A DNA stretch of 17,716 nucleotides from XBB1006 sp051877515 (GCA_051877515.1 JBJEIY010000003.1:1-17716); one strand, 5' to 3'; numbered from the stretch's first letter, positions 1 through 7,734 are shown. Made by a program: numbers and translations. The notes: generated by a model not told the origin, from the sequence alone.

Positions 1-53
1 TGCGACCTCCTGGTCCCAAACCAGGCGCTCTAGCCAAGCTGAGCCACACCCCG
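1..53 (-). tRNA. tRNA-Pro (anticodon UGG), 3' part cut off by window edge
   Basis: On the minus strand the segment begins CGGGGTGTGGCTCAGC, a typical bacterial tRNA-Pro acceptor and D-arm start. It continues to an anticodon arm with the stem CCTGG/CCAGG and the 7-nt loop TTTGGGA, which places TGG at the anticodon. The T arm and the 3' end lie beyond base 1. A consensus promoter sits about 30 bp upstream, so it is probably transcribed on its own or as the first tRNA of a cluster lying off the left edge. Confidence 0.93.
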
Positions 54-90
54 TTCGCTTCTTGCATCCCTAAACCGTGACGCAAGATTG

Positions 91-119
91 ATTATATTAT
101 AGTGCCGATTCTTTGTCAA
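91..119 (-). promoter_or_regulatory. Consensus sigma-A promoter for tRNA-Pro
   Basis: Reading the minus strand, TTGACA (119-114) is followed by a 17-bp spacer and TATAAT (96-91). Both hexamers match the housekeeping consensus exactly. Transcription would start near 84, about 30 nt before the first base of the tRNA, which fits a short processed tRNA leader. A second TATAAT at 101-96 would have only a 12-bp spacer and is unlikely to be the one used. Confidence 0.85.
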
Positions 120-169
120 CAGTTTTTTGCAAATTTACCAATGTCCGTGGCTTCTGATCTTCCTTCTTT

Positions 170-772
170 TTACAGCTCTTTTTCCAATATCTCTCTCATC
201 TGTCGCAGTGCCTGTCCCCGGTGGCTCATGGCATTTTTCTGCTCCGGCGTCATCTGGGAAGATGTGCAGCGATATTCCGGCACATAGAAAATAGGATCGT
301 ATCCGAATCCGTTTTCCCCTGCCGGTGCATAAGCGATCCTGCCTTCAAAGGTTCCCCTCACCACAAACTCTTTGCGTTCTCCGTCCTTTTCCGGTGTCAC
401 GGCAGCAATTGCACAGACAAACCGTGCACTGCGCTCCTCCTCTTTTGCATCCTGTAAACGGTCCAGCAGCATTTGATTTTTGATACTGTAGGGTGTATCC
501 TCTCCCGCATAACGTGCCGAATAGATTCCCGGCTCCCCGTTCAGGTAATCGATCTCCAGTCCGGAATCATCGGCCAGCACCAGCCCGTCTGTCTGTTTTG
601 CCACAGCTCTGGCCTTAATCAGTGCGTTCTCTTCAAAGGTGCTTCCGTCCTCATTGATATCTACCGTAATTCCTGCTTCCTTCATGGACAGGATCTCGTC
701 TGTCAAGCCACCCAGAATGGCTCTGACTTCCACCATTTTATCTTTATTTCCTGTTGCAAAAATAATCTTCAT
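170..772 (-). CDS. rdgB: RdgB/HAM1-family XTP/dITP pyrophosphatase
   Basis: This house-cleaning enzyme hydrolyses non-canonical purine nucleoside triphosphates (XTP, dITP, ITP) to monophosphates and pyrophosphate, keeping them out of DNA. The 200-residue product has the family signatures: ATGNKDK at residues 6-12, ADDSGLEI near 67-74 with the catalytic Asp, SARYAGE at 85-91, GFGYDP near 150 and SHRG near the C-terminus. Its length is normal. The ATG at 772 is chosen because AAAGGA lies 8 nt upstream and the family starts right at this point; the upstream in-frame extension of 25 residues overlaps the amidase gene and has no family similarity. The start follows the amidase stop by 1 bp, so the two are almost certainly translationally coupled in one operon. 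Its job looks unrelated to the protease and amidase genes before it. Confidence 0.96.
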   Translation of the reverse strand: MKIIFATGNKDKMVEVRAILGGLTDEILSMKEAGITVDINEDGSTFEENALIKARAVAKQTDGLVLADDSGLEIDYLNGEPGIYSARYAGEDTPYSIKNQMLLDRLQDAKEEERSARFVCAIAAVTPEKDGERKEFVVRGTFEGRIAYAPAGENGFGYDPIFYVPEYRCTSSQMTPEQKNAMSHRGQALRQMREILEKEL

Positions 773-773
773 G

Positions 774-1850
774 CTAAAATCCTTTCTCGAATGCCTCCAG
801 TATGCCATCATACAATGCCTGAGCCGCATTCTGCTGATATGCTTCATCCATTAAGTTTGTTTTTTCTTCCTGATTGGTGATAAAACCCACTTCCACCAGC
901 GCCACCGGCATTTTGGCCTTACGGATGATATAGATCACATCCCCCTTCACCAGCCCTCTGTTCTGGCTTCCCAGTTTTTCGGTCACATGATTCAGGAGGA
1001 TCCTGGCCAGTTTTTTACTTCCCGGCTTGCTGGTATCGGACTGACTGTAGAGCACTTCCGTTCCGTTCGTGGTATTATAGCGGTTTCCCATTGCATTCTG
1101 GTGCACACTGATAAAAATGTCTGCCTGTACTTCATTGGCCAGTCCCACGCGGTCTTTCAGATCCGGACCTACCTGATTCAATCTGGTATAGTATACCTTG
1201 ATCTCATCCTGTTCATCCAGCAGTTTCTTCAACTTCTTAACAATGGCCAGATTGATGCGGTCTTCAACGGCATCCTCCATGGTAGCTCCCGGATTTGTTC
1301 CTTTTCCATGCCCTGCATCCACCACCAGAATGTGCTCATACAGATCCCGGGGATCCTCAAGATGCAAATAACAATACTGTCCCTTCTGTTCCATCACCGG
1401 CTCCATGATATCATCCGTAATAAATGCTACATGAAGCCCATCTTTATCGCTAAAGACCTCCATATCATCAATGTGTTTGGTGCTTCCCACAACAGGGTAA
1501 CGTTCCAGAAGTGTTTCGTCCTGTCCCTTAAAAACGATTTCAATCCGATGCTCATTATAAATATTACGTACCAGGACCTCTGACAGAGACGACTCCCGGG
1601 GCAAAGCCATACGAATGGCATCGCCTATCTCTTCACGGGTATCTTCTTCAATCCTTTGCTCATGATATTTTAGCAGCTCCAGATCTGTCATTTCTTCCCG
1701 TTTTCTGGCTTCTTCACGCATGATCCGGTATTCTTTCATCCAGGCACCTGCTGCCCGGGTAGCTCCGGGAAGATACATGAATCCACAGCATATGGCAATG
1801 CTTAGGGCTATCATGCCAAGCATAAAACGTTTTATGATTTTTTCTTCCAT
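774..1850 (-). CDS. Membrane-anchored N-acetylmuramoyl-L-alanine amidase (Amidase_3)
   Basis: This enzyme cleaves the amide bond between N-acetylmuramic acid and the stem peptide of peptidoglycan, outside the membrane. The 358-residue product starts with a signal-anchor (hydrophobic residues about 9-27), then an ~140-residue linker or uncharacterised region rich in Glu/Arg, then an Amidase_3 domain from about 173 to 358. Zinc and catalytic residues are visible: His181 in DAGHG, Glu196, His250 in SVHQNA and Glu320 in VEVGFITN. ATG at 1850 has GGAG 9 nt upstream. The gene begins 6 bp after the papain-like gene and ends 1 bp before rdgB. No cell-wall-binding repeats are seen, so the N-terminal helix probably provides retention. 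The context suggests wall remodelling together with an exported protease; that link is inference. Confidence 0.93.
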   Translation of the reverse strand: MEEKIIKRFMLGMIALSIAICCGFMYLPGATRAAGAWMKEYRIMREEARKREEMTDLELLKYHEQRIEEDTREEIGDAIRMALPRESSLSEVLVRNIYNEHRIEIVFKGQDETLLERYPVVGSTKHIDDMEVFSDKDGLHVAFITDDIMEPVMEQKGQYCYLHLEDPRDLYEHILVVDAGHGKGTNPGATMEDAVEDRINLAIVKKLKKLLDEQDEIKVYYTRLNQVGPDLKDRVGLANEVQADIFISVHQNAMGNRYNTTNGTEVLYSQSDTSKPGSKKLARILLNHVTEKLGSQNRGLVKGDVIYIIRKAKMPVALVEVGFITNQEEKTNLMDEAYQQNAAQALYDGILEAFEKGF

Positions 1851-1856
1851 GCTACA

Positions 1857-3551
1857 CTACTCCAGATCTTTGGTATAAGCTTTGATGCATACATTACAAT
1901 CCTGTGTTTTTTCTGCGCTCTCCCATTTTTTTCCATTGGAGCTGATATAAGATTCTCCGTCGGACAGATCCACCTGTACCCCGGAATCCGTTTTTTCATA
2001 TTCCACAGCCAACGGCCTGGTAGAATGTGGTGTATCAATTTTCATCACCACTGCAAATTTCACATCTTTGGTTACTTTAATCTGGGAATCCAGCTCAATG
2101 GTATAATAACCCGGTCTTTCCTTCTTTCCGGATGCAACCTTCCAGCCTTCCTTCAGACTGGAAACATTTTCAAACTGCGGCACCAGGAAAATCTCATATG
2201 CGGTATCAGGTCCTGTAGCATAGAATCCCACCGCCTCCACCAGTTCGTCCTGCCGGGCAGTAAATACATTGGCCGCATACAGACTGCTTTTGTTATATCC
2301 CAGCTGGCCACCCCAGCCACACAGATCAGACTGATAGATTTGATCATAATTATCCGTATCTTCCACGCCGGTATAGCTGATACAACGGGATGTAATATTT
2401 CTGTCGTAGTAAGAGACATAGAAGATCCCCTGCTCTCCAAAATCACTTCCCCAGCTGTTTTGGCAAAGAAAGGCACCCTTCCCCTCCGGTTTTGTGGCAA
2501 AATTCTCTGCAGGATAATTGTCATCCCAGCCGATGATCACCACATCATGGTTCACACCTTTTTCTCCGCCATAGTAATAGGAAGCATTCGTGCTGTTATA
2601 AAAATTGGTATCCCTGATATTGCAGTAAAGAGAAGTCTGCACTGCTCCATACTTATAGACTGCCTCTTTGATCTCGTCCGCATCTGCATCCTCAATCAGT
2701 TCAATATTCTGTACATGCTTGGCAATCTTTAAATTATCCGGGGAAATACCATCCCCATAGGGATCGTCCTTATCCAGAACAGGTCCCATCCAAGAAGTCA
2801 GATAAGCCATCCCCATGGTATACTCTCCACCCTGACTCTGGTCAGAAGAAAAACGATTGCGAAGACTCATATGATCCGCTGAAAACTCCAAAGACTCCTC
2901 CGGCAGAAGCGAGGACTCCAGGGCACTTAAGGAAGCAAATGCCCAACAGGTACCGTAATCCCCCTGATCGCACACTTTTCCCATGCGTCCATATGCCCTT
3001 AAGTCAAAGGAAGCCGGGAGATAACTGCCTTCCTTGTCCGAAACCGCTGTTCCGGAATTTTCTTCCATGTCCCAGCTTAGGGTAAAATTCAGATAGGTTT
3101 GCAACGGCTGAAGCGGAACAAAAACACTGCCGTCCCGGATCGTCATAGGCGTGGTCAAATCCACTTCCTGACCATTTACCGTCATGGACTGGGCGCCTTC
3201 CGTCATGGAGATTTCCGTGTCTTTCTGCAAAATCAGCAGTGTATTCCCCTGATACAGGTGGGCAGAACAAGAAAGCCCTTCCATAAGGGCTTCCGTAGAA
3301 ACCATAATACTAAGCTGTTCACTCATGTAAACCATATTCCGGCTATTGGTATAGCTTTTGTTATTGAGTGTTACCGTCATGAGCTTGGAGTTGACGCTCT
3401 GGGCGATCATGGGACTGAATACATCCTCCTTAATGTTCGCTCCGCGAAACTCTTCCACTTCTTTTAAATTCTCGCTTCCAAAATGAAATTTCAAAACGGC
3501 TGCCAATATCACACAAACTGCCAACACCACAAATCGTTTTTGAAATCGCAT
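1857..3551 (-). CDS. Exported papain-like (C1) cysteine protease with copper-amine-oxidase-like N-domain and lectin-like C-domain
   Basis: The 564-residue product begins with a hydrophobic segment (about 6-21) that could be a signal peptide or anchor. Residues ~50-165 resemble the copper-amine-oxidase-like N-terminal domain of Gram-positive wall proteins (VNGQEVDLTTP followed by DGSVFVPLQPL). The peptidase domain runs from about 177 to 385. It has the oxyanion Gln196 and catalytic Cys202 (CDQGDYGTCWAFA), His335 in GVNHDVVIIGWDD and Asn365 in CQNSWG. A C-terminal beta-rich region (about 395-560) matches the lectin-like module that follows many bacterial C1 domains. All catalytic residues are present, so it should be active outside the cell. 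ATG at 3551 has GAGG about 9 nt upstream and lies 3 bp after the methyltransferase stop. Substrates cannot be told from the sequence. Confidence 0.92.
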   Translation of the reverse strand: MRFQKRFVVLAVCVILAAVLKFHFGSENLKEVEEFRGANIKEDVFSPMIAQSVNSKLMTVTLNNKSYTNSRNMVYMSEQLSIMVSTEALMEGLSCSAHLYQGNTLLILQKDTEISMTEGAQSMTVNGQEVDLTTPMTIRDGSVFVPLQPLQTYLNFTLSWDMEENSGTAVSDKEGSYLPASFDLRAYGRMGKVCDQGDYGTCWAFASLSALESSLLPEESLEFSADHMSLRNRFSSDQSQGGEYTMGMAYLTSWMGPVLDKDDPYGDGISPDNLKIAKHVQNIELIEDADADEIKEAVYKYGAVQTSLYCNIRDTNFYNSTNASYYYGGEKGVNHDVVIIGWDDNYPAENFATKPEGKGAFLCQNSWGSDFGEQGIFYVSYYDRNITSRCISYTGVEDTDNYDQIYQSDLCGWGGQLGYNKSSLYAANVFTARQDELVEAVGFYATGPDTAYEIFLVPQFENVSSLKEGWKVASGKKERPGYYTIELDSQIKVTKDVKFAVVMKIDTPHSTRPLAVEYEKTDSGVQVDLSDGESYISSNGKKWESAEKTQDCNVCIKAYTKDLE

Positions 3552-3554
3552 ATA

Positions 3555-4727
3555 CTACCTCATTTGCTGTTTTGAATACTCGTCTTTCTTTGGTGGTTTG
3601 GGACCCGGAAACTGCAAAAACTCCGTTTTCATCATACCGTTGTAGATCTTTCGGGTTTTAGAGGGTTTCAGCCCCATGTTTTTGGATGCCTGATCATAGG
3701 CTGTGATCACATACATGGACCAGGAATCCAGCCTGCGGTACGCATCTCCCAGCTGACGATACAGATCCGGAAGTTCTTCCTTCTCCGAAATCCGTTCCCC
3801 ATAGGGTGGATTCGTGATCAAAAAACCGTATTTTTTCGGATGATTCATCTGTTCCACAGGTCTTTGCTGAAAATGGATCAAATGCTCCACCCCTGCCCGC
3901 CGGGCATTTTCTCTGGCAGCCTTGATGACTTCTCCGTCAATATCATATCCCTGAAGATTTGTCTCAACCTCTGTATTGATCCGGGAGCGCGCTTCCTCAA
4001 AAGCCCTGTCCCAAAGGGATTTTTCAATGAGATTATCCCAACTCACAGACAGAAAACTCCTGCGACATCCCGGAGCGATCTGTGCAGCCATTAATGCGGC
4101 TTCAATTAAAAAAGTTCCGCTTCCGCAGAAGGGATCTACCAATACCCGTTCTTCTTTCCATGGCGTCAACATCAAAAGCGCTGCTGCCAGCGTTTCACTG
4201 ATGGGTGCCTTAGATGTCTGCAAACGGTACCCGCGTTTATGTAACGATTCTCCGGTTGTATCCAAATATACCGACACTTCATCCTTCATCAGATTAATAC
4301 GCACCGGATAGCTGTTTCCACTCTCCTCAAACCAGTCCACAGAATAGACACCCTTTAATTCATCCACCATGGCTTTTTTCACAATCGACTGAATATCTGT
4401 AGGACTGAACAACTTGCTTTTTACACTGGTCGCCTTACTAACCCAGAATTTTCCGTCTTTCGGAATAAAATTTTCCCATTTTATCCCTTTAATTCCCTCA
4501 AACAATTCGTCAAAGGTGGTTGCTCTGAATTTTCCGGCCAAAAGAAGTATCCGTTCCGTCGTCCGCAGATTGATGTTGGCTCTGCAAATTCCTGCGGCAT
4601 CAGCCTCAAAAGTTACTTTGCCGTCTTCCACAGACAGAATGGGATACCCCAGCTGCTGAATCTCTCTTTTTAAAACCGCCTCAAGTCCAAAATGACAAGG
4701 CGCCACCAATTCATATGTAGTCTTCAT
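3555..4727 (-). CDS. THUMP-domain class I SAM-dependent 23S rRNA (guanine-N2) methyltransferase, RlmL/YpsC type
   Basis: The 390-residue protein has an N-terminal ferredoxin-like plus THUMP RNA-binding region (about 1-165) and a Rossmann methyltransferase domain (about 166-380). Motif I is DPFCGSGT at 198-205, the acidic SAM-binding residue lies in GYDID near 260-264, and the catalytic N2-guanine motif NPPYG is at 306-310. Members related to the N-terminal half of E. coli RlmL modify G2445 of 23S rRNA; the exact target here is inferred from the family. The C-terminus ends in a Lys/Pro-rich tail. The ATG at 4727 is preferred over an ORF start 17 codons upstream because GGGAG lies directly before it and the promoter -10 ends at about 4750, which excludes the longer form. 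First gene of a four-gene operon. Confidence 0.93.
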   Translation of the reverse strand: MKTTYELVAPCHFGLEAVLKREIQQLGYPILSVEDGKVTFEADAAGICRANINLRTTERILLLAGKFRATTFDELFEGIKGIKWENFIPKDGKFWVSKATSVKSKLFSPTDIQSIVKKAMVDELKGVYSVDWFEESGNSYPVRINLMKDEVSVYLDTTGESLHKRGYRLQTSKAPISETLAAALLMLTPWKEERVLVDPFCGSGTFLIEAALMAAQIAPGCRRSFLSVSWDNLIEKSLWDRAFEEARSRINTEVETNLQGYDIDGEVIKAARENARRAGVEHLIHFQQRPVEQMNHPKKYGFLITNPPYGERISEKEELPDLYRQLGDAYRRLDSWSMYVITAYDQASKNMGLKPSKTRKIYNGMMKTEFLQFPGPKPPKKDEYSKQQMR

Positions 4728-4749
4728 CTCTCTCCCTTTCTCTTTCTTA

Positions 4750-4778
4750 ATATTAAATTTTAAACGAATCCGTGTCAA
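4750..4778 (-). promoter_or_regulatory. Sigma-A promoter of the methyltransferase-protease-amidase-rdgB operon
   Basis: On the minus strand TTGACA (4778-4773), a 17-bp spacer and TAATAT (4755-4750). The start of transcription would be near 4743, giving a leader of only about 16 nt that carries the ribosome binding site of the methyltransferase. The hairpin at 4783-4818 ends 4 bp upstream of the -35. Confidence 0.8.
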
Positions 4779-4782
4779 TAGA

Positions 4783-4818
4783 ATATCCGGAGCAAATTGT
4801 GTTTTCTGCCCCGGATAT
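4783..4818 (-). terminator. 12-bp inverted repeat, probable terminator of the small-protein gene
   Basis: ATATCCGGAGCA (4783-4794) and TGCCCCGGATAT (4807-4818) form a 12-bp stem around a 12-nt loop. On the minus strand the one mismatch becomes a G-U pair, so the RNA hairpin is better on that strand. It lies about 50 bp downstream of the minus-strand gene ending at 4868. The downstream tract (TCTATTGACA) is not a proper U-run, so an operator next to the -35 of the following promoter is an alternative. Confidence 0.5.
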
Positions 4819-4867
4819 CCTGTTCACCCATGCTTCTTAATTATTCCCTTTTTGATAATACAAAAAC

Positions 4868-5038
4868 CTATTCGTCTTTGCAATTTGTATCGTTCTTTGT
4901 ACTATTCTTGGAAGAACTCTTAGTACTGTTTTTGGAGCTGGCTTTGTTGCTTCCTTTGTTCTGACCGTTATTGGTTCCCTTGTTTGATGAACGGTTATTT
5001 GTTTCGTTGGAATAGTTCTTTGATTCATTCTTATCCAT
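4868..5038 (-). CDS. Small 56-residue Asn/Ser/Lys-rich hydrophilic protein, unknown function
   Basis: On the minus strand AGGAGG precedes ATG (5036-5038) by 10 nt. The frame then encodes 56 residues starting MDKNESKNYSNETNNR and ending KNDTNCKDE, with a TAG stop. The composition is almost only Asn, Ser, Lys, Thr and Gly, with no hydrophobic core, one Cys near the C-terminus and short SSKNSTK-like repeats (residues ~34-48). It is probably unstructured. A longer open frame over the same DNA (91 codons) has no ribosome binding site and an unconvincing composition, so I treat it as the shadow. Upstream are a near-consensus forespore-type promoter and a weak sigma-A-like one. A small spore-associated protein is possible but not shown; I know no family that fits. 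Confidence 0.7.
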   Translation of the reverse strand: MDKNESKNYSNETNNRSSNKGTNNGQNKGSNKASSKNSTKSSSKNSTKNDTNCKDE

Positions 5039-5090
5039 AATTTCGCATCCTCCTGCTTTCTTACTTTATCAATGCAATTACTTGCTATAG

Positions 5091-5120
5091 TAGTGTGCGA
5101 AAAAAACTTCAAAAATATGC
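5091..5120 (-). promoter_or_regulatory. Candidate forespore (sigma-G/F-type) promoter for the 56-residue protein gene
   Basis: Minus strand: GCATA (5120-5116), an 18-bp spacer, CACACTA (5097-5091). The Bacillus sigma-G consensus is GHATR, 17-18 bp, CATXHTA, so only one position differs. An overlapping sigma-A-like pair, TTGAAG (5112-5107) with 17 bp to TATAGC (5089-5084), is a weaker alternative. Either would give a leader of about 40-45 nt. Confidence 0.4.
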
Positions 5121-5130
5121 ACCGATATAA

Positions 5131-5159
5131 TTGATTTTATCAGAAAAAAATGTTAATAT
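5131..5159 (+). promoter_or_regulatory. Extended -10 promoter of the small RNA
   Basis: TTGATT (5131-5136), a 17-bp spacer, TAATAT (5154-5159), with TG one base before the -10 (TGTTAATAT), the extended -10 signature. Transcription would start near 5164-5167, just at the base of the first hairpin. Confidence 0.65.
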
Positions 5160-5165
5160 TTTCAT

Positions 5166-5318
5166 TGTAAAGAGATTTTCCCAATCACTTTATTACCCCT
5201 TATAACTTTATTTCTCCTTTATTCCCAAGTACGAGGAGAAATATATTCCCAACCACCGTAGAACCCAACTACGGTACTCAACCCTAGAGACGACTGACAG
5301 GTCGTCTCTATTATTTTG
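5166..5318 (+). ncRNA. Candidate structured small RNA with C-rich loops
   Basis: Four hairpins follow each other between an extended -10 promoter and a U-rich tail. Hairpin 1 is 5168-5192 (10-bp stem with one A-A mismatch, loop TTCCC). Hairpin 2 is 5209-5243 (perfect 10-bp stem TATTTCTCCT/AGGAGAAATA, loop with TTCCCAA). Hairpin 3 is 5255-5275 (perfect 7-bp stem ACCGTAG/CTACGGT, loop AACCCAA). Hairpin 4 is the terminator at 5285-5310. The linker between hairpins 2 and 3 also has TTCCCAA. CCCAA thus occurs at 5180, 5224, 5248 and 5264, nearly always unpaired. No plus-strand coding frame with a ribosome binding site is present. The layout is that of Firmicutes trans-acting sRNAs whose C-rich loops pair with G-rich translation start regions. 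I do not recognise it as a named family. The exact 5' end is estimated. Confidence 0.65.
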
Positions 5319-5320
5319 CT
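5285..5320 (+). terminator. Intrinsic terminator of the small RNA
   Basis: A perfect 10-bp stem TAGAGACGAC/GTCGTCTCTA (5285-5294, 5301-5310) with a 6-nt loop is followed on the plus strand by TTATTTTGCTTATTTTTC. The opposite side of the stem is not T-rich, so the terminator works for plus-strand transcription. Confidence 0.8.
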
Positions 5321-5341
5321 TATTTTTCTTAAAAATATACA

Positions 5342-5416
5342 TAAAAAAAAGCCTCTGCCTGAATTGGCCCCAAAAGACAAACTCTTTGGGGCCAATTCAA
5401 TCACGATGCTTTTTTA
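5342..5416 (-). terminator. Strong (possibly bidirectional) terminator after the CNB-like protein gene
   Basis: A perfect 15-bp inverted repeat, TGAATTGGCCCCAAA (5360-5374) and TTTGGGGCCAATTCA (5385-5399), has a 10-nt loop. On the minus strand it follows the stop codon at 5414 and leads, after GGCAGAGGC, into eight T (5350-5343). On the plus strand it is followed by ATCACGATGC and six T. The outer AAAAAAGC/GCTTTTTT runs can also pair. It separates the CNB-like gene from the small RNA in both directions. Confidence 0.75.
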
Positions 5417-7699
5417 CAAATCATAAAAATCCATATTGGCCTGTAGTGCCGGCGTGATCACGCCGCCTTTTTCCGTGTAACGGTTATACAGAGCCTTCAG
5501 TCGTTTCACCTTACGCTGGTTCTGAATATTAAAACGGTTCAACTGTTCCTGGAACATAGGATTCTCTTTTAACTCTTTCCTAACCCGTATTCCGAAGGGA
5601 CAATAGGAAAACAGAATACTCCTTGCCACCTTGTTTAACCGGAAACTGCCTTTCGCTTCATACTTGATCCAGTTTTCATAATCCTTGACAAACACTTCCC
5701 GGAAGTTGTTTCTGGATCGCTTCATGGTGTTCTGGATCTTTTCCTTGGCTTCCGCAGACAGGTCGAAATTCTTTCTGTAATACTGCAGATAATCACTGTA
5801 TTCACTGGTAAGGGACGGTGTCGTAATATCATTCCATCTGGAACCCTGGATCTTACGACACATCTCCCATCGATAACGTCCACAGTTTTCAATCATAATA
5901 TCCATGAGATCCCCGGTACACAGGATCGGAAGCATGAATCTGGCCGGTGTGTTATTTCGGGCTCCTGCCGTAACCTGCCACATCATTCCTTTGCTTCCCA
6001 CATTTGGCATCAGGATTATCTGTGGAAGAATCTCTTCATTGATGAATTCCCTGGTAATACCTTTTTCCTCATCTGAAAAAACCACTTCCCGGTAAAACAG
6101 ACTGTAATCTGTATCGCGGATGACATCCAGGATCTGTTTGATCTTCGAAAATGTAACCAACATATCACGGGGTGCGGTACCCAGATCCTTGTCGGACAGG
6201 ATCGGACAAAACGTTGTAACCCGTCCACAGGTAACTTTTCCGCCGGAATGGAACAGGTTATCCAACTCATACTCCACCTTACTCCACGGATCATTCTGAT
6301 ACTCTTTTACCTTATCGGAAGAAATGGTTCCATTTCTGACTGCATCTTTTAAATACTGGGCATAGCTTACATCCAGTTCACTGACAGACGGTTCATTTTC
6401 ACCCTTATATATGCTTTTCAGCCAGTCAAAAAAAGTATGTACATTTTCCGCATTGCAGGCGAAAAGCTCATCCGTTAATTCCAGGATCTCGTTTGCCTTC
6501 TCCTCTCCTCCCAGAAAGGTCACATCCATGAACCCAAAATTCAGGAACATATTGATGATCGGTGAGACTACTTCCTTCTCTAACGCATTTTTCACACAAG
6601 CCTTATAGCACTTATAATACTGCAGGGTCAACCATTTGCGGAGAGTTCTTGCCTCCCCTTCCGTGGACTCCTGATCCTCAATCTCCATATATTGTTTCAG
6701 TTTATTCTCAAATTCTGTTACCTGTTCCGATTGAAAACCGGCGTATGCCAAAATCTGCTGCAAGCAAGTCAGCTGACTGTCTTTTGCAGGGTCATCTTCC
6801 TCTTCTTCCCAGACGGAATTCTCCCCGCATGTTACCTCTTCATCGCAGGTAGCAAAATCATACTGCTCATATTCCCGGAATCTGTTTTGAACCAGCTCCG
6901 GATCATAAATACCGGATTTTTCCACAAACGCCATGAGTTTTGCTATGCGGTTTCTTAACTCTTCTTTATTCTGACTGATATAGGAAACACGGTTTTCCAG
7001 ATCAAACAGCAACTGGAACATGTCATTCTTCTTTTCCACCAATAGTACTGCTTTGCTTTTCTCCAGATAATTCGAGCAATCCTCAATCCCATGGATCAAA
7101 TCCGTCATAAAAGCTCCGGCCTGCTCAATGGTACCAATACATAATTCCTGACAGGTAAATAGTTCTTTGAGCTCCTCCAGTCCCAGTTCCACAAACTTCT
7201 TATAATATTGAACCTTCCACTCCGGAATGGCATCCTGCCCGGAAAAAGCGGACAGATACTGCATCCGGGACAGTTCAAATTCCGATAGGGAAAACATGCT
7301 GCAAAAATATTTATAGTCACGATATGTCCCAATAGCCAAAGAATACAGCTCTTTTGACGTATTCCGCATCCGGACATACTGCTCCAGAAGCAGGCTTGTC
7401 TGTTTCAGTGCGGCCAGGATAAACACACTTCCGAACTTTTCCTGGGCAAATATTCCCGCAAAATCTTCCGGTGCACGATAATCAAATCCACAGATCACCG
7501 TGTCTTCTGCGGCCACATAATCGCAGGGATACCGTGCACTGTCGCAGCCTGCCAGACCAATGATATGTCCGGCTTCCAAAACCAAAGACGTACTCTGGCT
7601 TTTCTGCCATACACTTCCCTTAACGATAAGGCCTACTTCTTTCATCCGTTCACCGGCCTTATAAACAATGCTGCCCTTTTTGTAGCTTACATTTCCCAT
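5414..7699 (-). CDS. Large protein with degenerate N-terminal cyclic-nucleotide-binding-like domain, function unknown
   Basis: The 761-residue soluble protein starts with a short CNB-like beta-roll (about residues 5-75: YKKGSIVYKAGE, then VGLIVKGSV, then LEAGHIIGLAG). The phosphate-binding cassette is not canonical: the usual FGE is IGL and the Ala-Arg-Ala pair region reads DSARYPCDY, so cAMP or cGMP binding is doubtful. No helix-turn-helix of the CRP type follows. Residues ~80-290 look helical. An acidic stretch (WEEEEDDPAKD) near 305 separates them from a ~450-residue C-terminal region with conserved-looking Trp/Arg/Gly motifs (GRYRWEMCRKIQGSRW near 650), which I do not recognise. Cys is frequent. 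ATG at 7699 has AAGGAG about 10 nt upstream, 35 bp after the HAAS gene, so the two are likely co-transcribed and may form one signalling unit. Confidence 0.88.
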   Translation of the reverse strand: MGNVSYKKGSIVYKAGERMKEVGLIVKGSVWQKSQSTSLVLEAGHIIGLAGCDSARYPCDYVAAEDTVICGFDYRAPEDFAGIFAQEKFGSVFILAALKQTSLLLEQYVRMRNTSKELYSLAIGTYRDYKYFCSMFSLSEFELSRMQYLSAFSGQDAIPEWKVQYYKKFVELGLEELKELFTCQELCIGTIEQAGAFMTDLIHGIEDCSNYLEKSKAVLLVEKKNDMFQLLFDLENRVSYISQNKEELRNRIAKLMAFVEKSGIYDPELVQNRFREYEQYDFATCDEEVTCGENSVWEEEEDDPAKDSQLTCLQQILAYAGFQSEQVTEFENKLKQYMEIEDQESTEGEARTLRKWLTLQYYKCYKACVKNALEKEVVSPIINMFLNFGFMDVTFLGGEEKANEILELTDELFACNAENVHTFFDWLKSIYKGENEPSVSELDVSYAQYLKDAVRNGTISSDKVKEYQNDPWSKVEYELDNLFHSGGKVTCGRVTTFCPILSDKDLGTAPRDMLVTFSKIKQILDVIRDTDYSLFYREVVFSDEEKGITREFINEEILPQIILMPNVGSKGMMWQVTAGARNNTPARFMLPILCTGDLMDIMIENCGRYRWEMCRKIQGSRWNDITTPSLTSEYSDYLQYYRKNFDLSAEAKEKIQNTMKRSRNNFREVFVKDYENWIKYEAKGSFRLNKVARSILFSYCPFGIRVRKELKENPMFQEQLNRFNIQNQRKVKRLKALYNRYTEKGGVITPALQANMDFYDL

Positions 7700-7734
7700 A
7701 ATAAACTTCTCCTTCGCTGTTCCGATGCAACTCT

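Noticed and set aside
4837..5112. 91-codon minus-strand frame over the small-protein gene
   Set aside because: It has no ribosome binding site at its start and a composition unlike a protein; the frame of the 56-residue product has AGGAGG and a consistent composition.
5219..5404. 61-codon minus-strand frame crossing the small RNA
   Set aside because: It starts inside the strong terminator hairpin, has no ribosome binding site and runs antisense to a structured RNA.
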